This document shows, piece after piece, positions 27,557 to 38,608 of a stretch of 64,000 nucleotides of DNA. Positions within the stretch are counted from its first letter, which is position 1. Each line of letters starts with the position of its first letter. A program made the position numbers and the translations under genes. The notes beneath the pieces are model-generated. The model was not told where the DNA came from. It searched no databases and was given only the letters and a program-made list of their open reading frames with translations. This stretch comes from Apostichopus japonicus (lineage: Eukaryota > Echinodermata > Holothuroidea > Aspidochirotida > Stichopodidae): positions 15,420,321 to 15,484,320 of the forward strand of contig NC_092578.1 of the NCBI RefSeq assembly GCF_037975245.1, in the 5' to 3' direction.

Positions 27557-30500
27557 ATGGTAAGCACGTATCACGTACAAATCATCGCAACTAGGCTTTG
27601 TCATATTTCCATCTAGAGAATCATCACTTGCTAATTACCTTTGTATCGTAGACAACGACCTAGAATGTAATATGCTGTCTCATGCTTCTGTTAGCACGTT
27701 AGGATATAGTGACCTAATGTTAACCGTTTTCGCTGAGCATCAAATTCAAGATGTAGGCCTAAGCTGGGATTGTTCATAAGCACGCTTTTTGGGGCCGTTA
27801 ATGGAGAATATGTGTCCAGAACAAGACCCAAATAGGGTGCTACTGAAATAATCCTGTACAAGTCGATGCTGCTCCAGGCCGTAAGACACCTAGACTAGTA
27901 AACTTGGCAAAATGATTTAGGCCTATCTAGTTTGCCTCTGATCAAAAATATTTTGTGTTTTATGACTTGTTACATTTATAAATAAAACTCATAAATAAAA
28001 TTTCCATGTTGACCTTTCTCTTCTCTTATTTCAGTCTATTATGTCCTATAACGGATCTGCCATTGTGGCAATGAGGGGAAAGAATTGTGTGGCGATAGCG
28101 TCAGACAGGCGCTTTGGAATCCAAGCACAAACAGTCTCAATGGAGCGTCAGAAGATATTTGAAATGGCTCCTCATCTATACATTGGGTTATCTGGTCTAG
28201 GCACTGACGTACAAACAGTGTAAGTAGCACACCTACATTAGTGATACTTCTAATGATACTTGACTGTCACTTTACCTGACTGTGTGCCACAGCGATAGCA
28301 GCTATATCAGATGCTATTGTGGAGAAAAAGGACAGAAAAACAAACAAACCAGGGATTAGAAATGTCTTTCATGCCTTTTTGAGCAAATCCAAAAATATAC
28401 ACTCTATGAGACTATGTAGTACTGTATACTATGGCCAGTGTTCAGCTAAAGTAGCTTTTGAGATGAAGAGTTTCAGTTACAGTATGTTTAATTGTACATA
28501 TCATATTCAACAGGGTTTATACATGTGTTACACTTAACAATCAAAAAGTTTATTACAGCAACAAAAATATTATCGTCTGGAAATTTGTAGAAATCAAAGG
28601 CATGGAAAATTTATTTGTGATTAATATCTGTTACTACTGTTGTCTCTTTTAGATAGCTCTCAACTTCCATCTAAATTGTTTCCATGCTGTTTGTTAGGTT
28701 GATATTTAATACCATATGTAAGTTTCGTTATCAACATGTGAATGAATAACTTAAGTGTTAACTGTTTCCTTCATGCAATAAATAATAGAAACTTTGCTCC
28801 ATTATTATTATCCTTGATTAAAATTCTTTCTTTTATTCTGTTCCTCCACAGAGCCAACAGACTGAAGTTCCGGTTGAATCTATATACCTTGAGAGAAAAT
28901 AGAAATATAAAACCCAAAACATTCATGAGCATGGTAGCAAATTTACTGTATGAAAGGAGGTAAGAAAGAAAGATCTATCTTCTGGCATGAGAGTTTGAGT
29001 TAAACATGGAAGCAGTATGCAGACATCCCCTCCTGTGTTTCATGTTACATTAGCTTTTGGTTTGACATGAACTTTGACACAAACCTGCAAGTACTGTATC
29101 ACGTGGCAAATGACAGCCATCAGGTAAAAAATACCTGTCGCCCTCATGAAGTTTTCAATACCCTCAGCTATTAATGCAGTATTCAGAATTGAAAAATATC
29201 AGAGCAATTTTTATATCCAAACTTATGTTAACTAAAAAAATTGCATTCACCAAAAATATATACATACTTTTGTTTGGGGGGGGGGGGGGGTTGGATATAA
29301 GGCCTATTCATTACTTGTGATAGGCAGATGATCATTAGGCATGCAGAATTGTCTGATATTTCATGTTCCATGTAATACAATATTTATTGTAAGATACCTA
29401 TGTTTTTATAGATATAAAAGGTCATGTGCCAAGGTTTTCAGTTTGCATATTCAGAGCTTTTGTGAATCTGTGGTACATTCATGTCTGTGGGTTGTGTTAG
29501 TATTTGATTCTAAGTCTTGATAGTAGTTATTTAAGTTATGTGACCATGATTCTAATATTGCCTACTGACTAAGCTAAGCAACATTTGAGACTACAGCTAC
29601 AGAATAAGCTGCTTCCTTTTCTTCAGAAGACTATAAAACACCCTGCTTTCATTTGAAACATAAGACTCTAAGAAGTTTCTGCATATTAAATGCATCATTA
29701 GATCTGAAATGCTTTCTGGATTATTCTCGTCACAAAGAAACAGCTTTCTGCTTTGTGATATTTTCAATTTTGAGATGCAGAGCTATAGTTCTGATTACTG
29801 CATCTAAGAACAATTGCTTCATTGCTGATTAAATCTTTTACAATATAGTTAATTCTTTAAAGTATGAAAGTGATTCCAATAATAACTCACATGGTATGTA
29901 AGTCGTGTAGTGTAGAGTTCTTAAACTACTTCACACAATCAAGTTGTAACAAGCTGTTCGTCTTTCCTGTTCTGATGAATTGTATTTGTAAGGTAAAGCT
30001 TTGAAGTTGTTGTGCTATGTTCTGTTATTTTAATTTTGTTACTTTTTACAACTTACATTACAAATATATATGCACTCCGCCCGAATGCCTCCATCACTTA
30101 TCATCGTTGATAACGTCTTTACTCTGCAGGTTTGGGCCATATTTTACCGAGCCAGTGATTGCTGGTCTTGATCCCAAGACTTTTGAGCCTTTCATCTGTA
30201 ATTTAGACCTTATCGGCTGTCCAATGGTCACAGACGACTTTGTCGTAGCTGGAACTTGTACAGAACAGTTATATGGAATGTGTGAATCGCTGTGGCAACC
30301 AGACTTGGTGAGTAAAACAGAGAGTTGTCTTTTAAAAAAGCAGCTTTTTTGGCTGATTTTGATAATGTGATGTTCGATGCTGTTTTATACTAAAATCTTA
30401 CGTCAATCAAGCTGATTATCTCAACCAGCCAAGCTATATATTAGAAAGTGGAGTGGAAGTATAAGTCCCAACTTTTTTGAAATTTTCATATAGGTTTTTT

Positions 30501-32085
30501 TTACTGTCCTAAATATGTAGCTATTGAAAGTGTCTGGACGACAAAATATTTCGGATTGAATCAAGTTCTTTAATTACTTATTTATGAACCTTCATTTCTT
30601 GAACAAATCACTTGAGGCAAGTGCTTTAGTGTGATCAGTTGTAATCTGAAAAGCTGCTCATAGGAATATTCCAGTGGCGGACAATGTACAAGTGGCAAAC
30701 TTGTATTGAAGAAAAAAAAATCCACATTTTAAATTGAAAACCAAAATATCAGTAGCTTGTGCCTAACTGGAAATATGGCTGATTGAATGTAGCCGTCTTG
30801 ACAGACTTAACCTTCTCGAACCTCAGGGGGTGAATCGCAGTGAGTGGTCTCTGCTGTTTTCTGGACAGATGGTTTTCAAAAGCTTTTGATTAGCTGTTAT
30901 ACTCCTTTTTGTTGATTTATCTTTGAAAAAATTATGAACTTTGAATGTTTGTTTAGCTGTTAAACTTCCCTGTAGCGAGAATTTCATCAAACTGCAACTC
31001 TTTTGTAGAATGTTGTATTTCCTTGTGGATAAGTGATTGAAATTTTGTTTCTTTTCTTTCTTTTTGTTTAATACAGTTACAAAAATCAGCTCATTTGTGC
31101 TGATGACATCTTCAATCTGCTGTTGCCAAATGCCAAATTTACAAAATATCACTAAATTTAAAACAAGGTCATATTTTTTGGCAGAAAAAAATGCTGTGAT
31201 GATCTGGGGTTTGACCCTTAAAAATGATGTTGAAAATTGTCAGTAATTTTGCTAAGAATCAGCATCAGCCACCAGGAGGAAATCCTTTTTAACTTCCTGT
31301 TCATTATTTAATCCAGTAAGATTGTTTAAAGACGAATGCTAGATTTTAAGTTAAATACACATTGTCTTTGTCATCCTTTTGTATCCAGGAGCCAGATGAC
31401 CTGTTTGAGACCATTTCCCAAGCTCTCCTCAATGCTGTAGATAGAGATGCTGTGTCTGGTTGGGGAGTCATTGTACATGTCATGTAAGTCTGCAACTGTT
31501 AAATCCCTCCAAAGTTCTCTTTACTTTTGTTTTATTTCTGATTTAGGTCGTAAATTGGATACGTAGTGATCTTAAATTACTACTCTGTTTCGAAACGATG
31601 CGAGGAGATCCTGTCAATGTAAATCATAGAAGTCTAATATGTTACACAGTTTTGCTACATTTTTGTTTAATTCAGGGAAAGGCACACTAAATATTAAAAC
31701 TTTATTATTATTTTGGTAAGAGAAATATATAAAACTGGAATAGCTTGACTTCTTTCCAGAAAAAAAAGTTGTGTTGGTCTTCTGCACATCTGGTTAACAT
31801 CAAATAATTATTTTGAAGGGCATAATAGATGCATAATAGTTGCATAAAGGAAATTTTTTTCTTTCGCAGTTTGATTATATTTTATACTTTTGTTATAGGT
31901 TGCCAATTTTTTTTTAATATTGAACATTAAACCAAACCAAAAGTTGTATCTCCTTTACCGATGTGAAATCCAGTACATCATATAGATACAAAGTGGAATC
32001 TCTGTCAAATATGTCATCGTTTCATTTCTCCCGCAGAGAAAAAGACAAGATCACAACGAAGACGCTGAAAGCAAGAATGGATTGA
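27557..32085 (+). CDS. psmb3: proteasome subunit beta type-3 (6 coding exons, 205 aa)
   Basis: Coding exons are 27557-27559 (ATG only), 28035-28219, 28852-28959, 30130-30307, 31389-31483 and 32037-32085. They total 618 nt, giving 205 residues, the same length as human PSMB3. The start Met comes from a three-base coding exon directly abutting GTAAGC; exon 2 then supplies Ser-Ile-Met-Ser-Tyr-Asn-Gly, matching the known N-terminus. Signature stretches include [84 protein letters not shown] and the C-terminal [19 protein letters not shown]3 is a non-catalytic beta subunit of the 20S core in nucleus and cytosol: it lacks a processed catalytic Thr1. An internal ATG in exon 2 (28041) could be mistaken for the start, but would drop three conserved residues. 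Confidence 0.96.
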
Positions 32086-33681
32086 TCCCAGTCACTTTGG
32101 TGTGTTTGTTTATATAGTAAGGAACTCTTGGGAGACATCGAGCCATCCCTTCAGTCGGTATCTAAGAAAATCTCTGACAGAAAGCAACTTTTTTATCGTC
32201 TTGGATGAAAACGTTGACTCGAGAAAGGTCAGTGGTCAGAAAGAGACCTCTGGCCACTCTGGAAAAAAAGCAGCGTACACAGTCATACGATTTCATCATA
32301 TAACCGATGGCATTGTGAGGTTTAGGTAATTCTCATGAAGATAACCTACCAGGTTAAGTGATGGATAGGTTTACTTGTAATGTGTGTTTGACATGCATAT
32401 ATAAAGCAGGTTACAAATGCAGCATCCACCATTCCTGACCTGCCATGCATGTAGAGCAATTGGAGTACTTCTTTCGCTCATAACAGTGGTTTTCTTACTT
32501 CTTTTTTTTTCACACTTTTCTGCTGCTATCTTTATACGTTAGTCTACATGAAGATCTGAGTTTAGAAGATGCATGAGATGCAATGGAAAACTCTTCAGAC
32601 AATCAAAATTGTCCTTGAAAGTTCTAACAAAAAAACCCCCAACAGTTTCCCCATGAAAATTGTCATTCAGTCTATACTACATACAGGTTGTTGGACAATA
32701 GCACTATCATTTCAGAATCCATGGAAGAAGATCCAAGTTGTTGTAACTAAATCCCTGTGTAGTTTGTTAAAAGTTAGTCCCAGTAATGGAAATTGTCACA
32801 ATTTGAAGAAAGAGGAGGGGGGGGTCCACAGAAATGGGATATACCTGATAAGGTTTAAGCTGAGAGGTTTGCTTTAATTACTTGGTTATTAACTCTCTGC
32901 AGTTTAAATGACTGCTAGAGAGTGGTGTATTTTACCATTTTTGTAGCAGTGTCGATTTCCTATCTTTCATTGTTAGACAGTGCCATACCACATCATGATT
33001 TAAAGCTACTGTTTTGGCTGCTGTTCTGGGGCCAAGGAACTGATAAAGTTTGGTGAAAACAATGTGATCTTTTTTTTCTTCATGTGCAGACACTTTCCTG
33101 GATGAGCAAAGTTACAAATTAAGTTGCTGGTATCTACTACAAACCTTGGTCATAGTGAAACTCCCAACTTTAAATTAAAATGTGTGTAACCAAATGACTT
33201 AAAAGTCATTGATATGCAGGTGGAAGAATATTAAATATATCTAAGACATCACAGGCAAATATCTGGAAGCAAACTTGACTAGAATATTTTAAAAAATTCT
33301 TGAAATGAGCTTTCAAAACCAGATGATCACTCAAGCATTGGAAAATTATCCAAATCTTCCATATGTCCATTCATATTATTGTGTAGATCTTCTCAGATTC
33401 TCATGTAAGGGGTAATTATTTAAGTTTTGTTTTATAACTAAGATGTTTTTTTTTCTTTTGAAAGCAGCTTTGACTGTTCTTGAAAAGAGACAAAATTGTG
33501 TACAGAACCTCACAATAAATGAGATAAAAAAGAAAGATGTGACATCTGTCTTTGTTTCTATTTGCTTAGGCCTACTTCTGATTTATACACTTAAAAGGAG
33601 CTAGTTTTGTTTTACAACTAAATTTACACTGTGTAGTGTGTTGTCTCCTAGATTTAATCAATTTACTATTGCTTGTATATA
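32086..33681 (+). other. PSMB3 3' UTR and flank
   Basis: No gene is seen after the PSMB3 stop. A 102-codon open frame (32569-32877) has no recognisable similarity and lies in the presumed untranslated region. A candidate poly(A) signal sits at 33514. Confidence 0.4.
33514..33519 (+). terminator. candidate poly(A) signal AATAAA (PSMB3)
   Basis: AATAAA lies 1.4 kb after the stop codon and is followed by TGTGACATCTGTCTTTGTTT, a GT/T-rich stretch. An earlier processing site cannot be excluded. Confidence 0.35.
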
Positions 33682-34190
33682 GCTCCCCTTCAGAGAATTC
33701 AGATCGCTGCTGCGCGTCTAGTCTCACTCACTTAGAAGTTTGATCACATCACTCCTGTACTCCGTTCATTGCATTGGCTTCCCATCTCTCAGCGCATCCA
33801 GTTTAAGATTCTACTTCTCACCTACAAAGCGATCAACGGGCTTGCCCCTCAATATATCACTGACCTTCTTACTCCTTTGCGTCGGTCAACTACAGTTCCG
33901 CTTTGCTTTTCCGATCATGTGCATTTGCAATTAACTCCCGGTCCACGTAGCCGCACTCGCTATGGCGAACGTGCCTTTTCTGTTGCTGCGCCTTCTCTTT
34001 GGAACAAACTCTTATTTCACGTGACTATCCCTCCCTTTGTATTTTCAAGAGACAAAAACATTTCTGTTTGATTCCTAGTTTCTTTATTGCTTTGGTTTCC
34101 TTCGTCTCTTTCCTACCTTTTAAAGCGCTTTGAAACGCTGTATTAAGCGCTATATAAGTGTCATTTATTATTATTATTATTTTGAAGCAG
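33682..34190 (+). mobile_element. 5'-truncated LINE, 3' end of reverse transcriptase ORF
   Basis: The translation reads LQRIQIAAARLVSLT, a stop, then KFDHITPVLRSLHWLP, SQRIQFKILLLTYKAINGLA and GERAFSVAAPSLWN. This is the conserved C-terminal tail of CR1/L2-type non-LTR retrotransposon polymerases. An in-frame stop near 33730 and a frame change near 34040 show it is dead. The 3' end GCGCTATATAAGTG followed by ATT repeats (34150-34180) is typical of this group. No endonuclease or catalytic reverse transcriptase motif is present. Confidence 0.85.
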
Positions 34191-34252
34191 TTCTTTTGCC
34201 ACACACCAGTTTACCACTTAATCATAAATATAACAAGAGCCCAAGGGCACTG

Positions 34253-36815
34253 TGGTTCCTTGCTTGGGGTATATGACAATACACATCATATTATCAAGCA
34301 AGATTGGACTGAAATAGTCCAAGTAATTGTCCTACATGTTCCCATAAAGTAACCAACACTATAGCCAACACTTTTGTGATCACAAAATGTGATCGGATTT
34401 TTTATCAAAAGGCACTTTTGAGATCTAAATATGGCGTCGAAAATGTAAGAAATATAAGAGACCTACAAGCGTGTCAACAGATATGATAACAATGGTGACC
34501 TCAGATGACATGACCTTGAAGTTTCAAAATGTTCCACCACCCCATTCACAACTTGTCCCAAAATATCAACCATGTCACACCTTGGCATTGAGATTTAATT
34601 GCATTAAATGTCAAAAAATTAACTTTTGAACTTGTATGTAACTTCACACACAAAGGTCACCCGGAGGTCAACCAATTGACATTTTTGATCGGTGAGACCT
34701 AAATAGAGCATGACTTTAAAATTCAAACATTTTTTCTTTGCCCATTTTTTCCCCCCATATAATACTACTTTTTTAACATTAGCTGACCTTTGGTGACCTT
34801 GGATCACATGACCGTTAAGTTTGAAAATATTCCCCTATACCATTTGCAACTTGTCCAAAAAATCAACCTTGTCACACCTTGGCACTGGGAGTTATTGCAT
34901 TAAATGTGTGAAAATTAACTTTGACCTCATATAACTTCGCACACGAAGGTCAAATGGGGGTCAACCCATTGACATTTATGATCAGAAGGTACCTTTAACC
35001 TCTGAAAATAGCATTGAAACTGTAAAAATCCACAAAACACGAAAAGGTCACCAGAGGTCAAATTGAGGTCAAGGGTCACCCAGATGCGGGTCGACAATTG
35101 GATTACATTGGAGCAACTCCCAACCCTAACGGACAATTTGTTCTTAAGTTGTCGCAAAAATACTAGTTTTTTATCATTAATTGACCTTTGGTGACCTTGT
35201 ATCACATGACCGTTAAGTTTGAAAATATTCCCCTATACCATTTGCAACTACTCCAAAAATATCAACCTTGTCACACCTTGGAACTGGGAGTTATTGCATT
35301 AAATGTCTGAAAATTAAGTTTGACCTCATATAACTTCGCACACGAAGGTCACACAGGGGTCAACCTATTGACATTTATGATCAGAAGGTACCTTTGACAT
35401 CTGAAAATAGCATCGAAACTAAAAAATCCACAAAACACGAAAAGGTCACCAGAGGTCAAATTGAGGTCAAGGGTCACCCAGATGCGGGTCGACAATTGGA
35501 CTTCATTGAAGCAACTCCCAACTCTAACGGACAATTTGTTCTCAAGTTATCGTAAAAATACTAGTTTTTTATCATTAATTGACCTTTGGTGACCTTGTAT
35601 CACATAACCGTTAAGTTTGAAAATATTCCCCTATACCATTTGCAACTTGTCTCAAAATATCAACTGTGTAACACCTTGGCACTGGGAGTTATTACACTAA
35701 ATGTCTGAAAATTAACTTTGACCTCATATAACTTAACATACAAATGTCACCTTGGGTCAACTTATTGACATTTTTGATTGATGAGACCTAAATTAGAGCA
35801 TCAAACTATAAAAAATTCAAACATTTTTTTCTTTGCCCATTTTCTACCCCCAAAATACTAGTTTTTTGACATTAATTGACCTTTGGTGACCTAGGATCAC
35901 ATGACCGGTAAGTTTGAAAATATTCCCCTATACCATTTGCAACTTGTCCAAAAATATCAACCATGTCACACCTTGGAACTGGGAGTTGTTGCATTAAATG
36001 TGTGAAAATTAACTTTGACCTCGTATAACTTCGCACACGAAGGTCACACGGGTGTCAACCAATTGACATTTTTGATCGGAAGGTACCTTTGATATCCAAA
36101 TCTAGCATCAAAACCAAACATTTTCTTTTTTGCTCGTTTTCTCCCAAAATAAGCACATTTTTTCTAATGTGACCTTTGACCTTTTGACCTTGGTTTCAGA
36201 TGTAGTTTAATCTCCTGATTCCAAAAAACAAAACGAAAAGTCTGTACAACCATCCTAACTCCGACCGAAAAACTTTGACCCCATATAACTTCGCACATAA
36301 AGGTCACACGGGGTCAACCTATTGACATTTATGATCAGAAGGTACCTTTGACATCTGAAAATAGCATCGAAACTGTAAAAATCCCAAAAACACGAAAAGG
36401 TCACCAGAGGTCAAATTGAGGTCAAGGGTCACCCAGATGCGGGTCGACAATTGGATTACATTGAGGCAACTCCCAACCCTAACAGACATTTCGTTCTCAA
36501 GATATTGCAAAAATTCTAGTTTTTTATCATTAATTGACCTTTGGTGACCTCGGATCACATGACCGTTAAGTTTGAAAATGCTCCCCTAACCAGTTCACAA
36601 CTTGTCCCAAAATATCAATCTTGTCGCACATTGGCACTGGGAGTTATTGCAGTTTTAATATTTTCGGCTTTTGGACCATAACTGACCTTTGGTGACCTTT
36701 GTGGGCACCAAAAACAATAGGGCACACCTTCTCCATATGGCGGATCTATAGTCCAAGTTTGGCCTCAATCCAACATTCCCTTATTGAGATAGAGCGTACC
36801 CAAGCAAGTGTCACA

Positions 36816-36848
<33 letters not shown>

Positions 36849-36890
36849 CAACCTGACTGCATAGGTTCCTTTTGCTAAAGCAAGGAACCA
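34253..36890. repeat. repeat block of AGGTCA-rich units bounded by inverted ends
   Basis: The block is bounded by TGGTTCCTTGCTT (34253-34265) and its exact reverse complement (36878-36890); the right end also forms its own hairpin with AGGTTCCTTTTGCT just upstream. Inside, 300-400-bp units recur. TGACCTTTGGTGACCT occurs at 34784, 35182, 35580, 35877, 36535 and 36683, the first three exactly 398 bp apart. I count about 36 AGGTCA/TGACCT hexamers by hand, against one or two expected by chance. An (AC)n run (36816-36846) precedes the right end. No coding is recognisable; the short open frames follow the repeat. It resembles a non-autonomous mobile element that has expanded internally. Confidence 0.75.
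36816..36846. repeat. (AC)n microsatellite
   Basis: About 15 AC dinucleotides just inside the right boundary of the AGGTCA-rich block. Confidence 0.9.
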
Positions 36891-38572
36891 AAAAGTATGA
36901 TTCACACTCCCATTGTTAATTTTCTTCACTTTTTTGTTCTATGTGCTTCTGCTTTTTAAAAAAATTCTCAAGGTTGTGACATCGATGCAGCATACACAGG
37001 CACTATTCACATTATGATGGGTACTGTGGCAAGGTGGGAAAGGGGGGGGGGATACATTGTGAGCAGAATCAGCTGTTTTAAAGTGAAGAGGGGTTTTTGA
37101 TATCAATTGTGTTAAACGTAGACTTGAAAGAACAAGTTTCCTTATGACTGGGAACAGTACTTCAAGAACTCAGAAAAGGTGTTTCTTTTATAGTTTTCTT
37201 TCAAATATTGTATTTTTTTTTTTCAAATTGAAAAATCTTAATTATTACTTAACTAAAGAAAGTAGAATAATACTTAATAGCATAGTAACTCTGAAGTGAT
37301 CAATACTTTCACATTAGTATGTACAGTAACAACGATGTTTTCTTTCACATACAAAATGAATGCTGAATAGGAAAGTCAATAAAAGTGTAAATTTTTTTTT
37401 AAAAATTGTAAAAAGGCATAGTATAGGAAGTACTATCATTCTTGGGAGTGAGAATTAATCTACATTGACAAATCAGGGTTGTCTCAGAAATGGGGGCCCT
37501 GGGAGACAAGTATCTGTTTATACCTAAACTTACTACAGAAACAGCAGCAGTGCATAAAGCACCAGTAAATAGTAAGGAATGCTCTTGCTAAATTTTTCCA
37601 CTTTGTATATTTTTTTATAAACAAACTTATGTATTAAGCTAAATGTTTAATGCCAGATGTGCTCGGGGAGTAACATATTTCAAACATACTAACAGAGAAT
37701 TCTCGGTGAAATGTGATAACATATTATTACTCCCTACATATTTACCAAACGGAGTAAATTTTTGTCTTCCATTACCGCCAAAAGAACAAGGATCTTCGCA
37801 CATTCTCCCAGCAATAGACGTGTGACATTTTATCTATAGGTCCTACCGTTAGTAATGCACTAATCTAAAACACTGCCACCTTTAGTATCTGCAGTGCACT
37901 GCACTCGGACATTTGAATGCTACAGAAAGTATAATCTTAATAGCAACACCAGAAGGGTATGCAGCACAAGGCAGAACTGCACTCAGTCTCAGACATATGA
38001 ACAGTACAGAAAGTAAGTTAAATAGCAACACCCATGCTATGTATACTGTGCAGAAAAGCTATGTTCATTTGTCAGTAGAAAGTCAAATATCATTACTCCT
38101 AGTATGCTGTAAGGGGAAGCAATACTTGGAAATCTTTCAGAAACGTCATTTCAATACCAACTGAAAAGTATGTGAAATCTGTACAGCTGAACTCAGACAT
38201 GTGAACAGTACATTTTACCATATTATCTCTAGCATACAATACAATGCTTTCCTCGCTCTAACAGCACCTTCATGACAGTAATCTTGGGACTGCTGCATTA
38301 CAAACAATTTGTCCCCATCTTTTCCAGACTTTCTGTATGGGAGTAACATCCCCTTACCCATTACAGATTTGTGCTTTGTTACATGTTTTGATTAAGTAAA
38401 CACTAAGACACTTCTGAATGAAGAATAAAGCTTACGATATATATATATATCTGTACAAACAAGGCAGAACAAACCTTTCCTTACAAACTGACAACAGTTA
38501 AATGAAAGAGAAACAAGGGTTTGTATTTTGGTGGACGGTTTTGAGTCATTATTTCTGTCGATCAAATCATTT
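36891..38572. other. intergenic between the AGGTCA block and SPAG6
   Basis: No gene recognised. The stretch 37900-38220 has loosely repeated words (ACAGAAAGTA, ACTCAG.CATATGAACAGTAC at about 37985 and 38190), suggesting an old tandem duplication. Confidence 0.35.
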
Positions 38573-38578
38573 TTTATT
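38573..38578 (-). terminator. candidate poly(A) signal AATAAA (SPAG6)
   Basis: On the minus strand AATAAA lies about 31 bp after the SPAG6 stop. A second AATAAA (38610-38605) overlaps the stop codon itself. Either would leave a very short 3' UTR, so a more distal site is possible. Confidence 0.35.
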
Positions 38579-38608
38579 CTCATCAAAAAGTTTTAACACT
38601 AAGTTTTA

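Noticed and set aside
30823-31152. 109-codon minus-strand open frame in a PSMB3 intron
   Set aside because: Lys- and Phe-rich AT-driven peptide with no recognised family; an old transposon remnant is possible but unsupported.
34619-36558. Several similar minus-strand open frames between PSMB3 and SPAG6
   Set aside because: They repeat because the underlying 300-400-bp units repeat; frames are short, interrupted and unlike any protein family.
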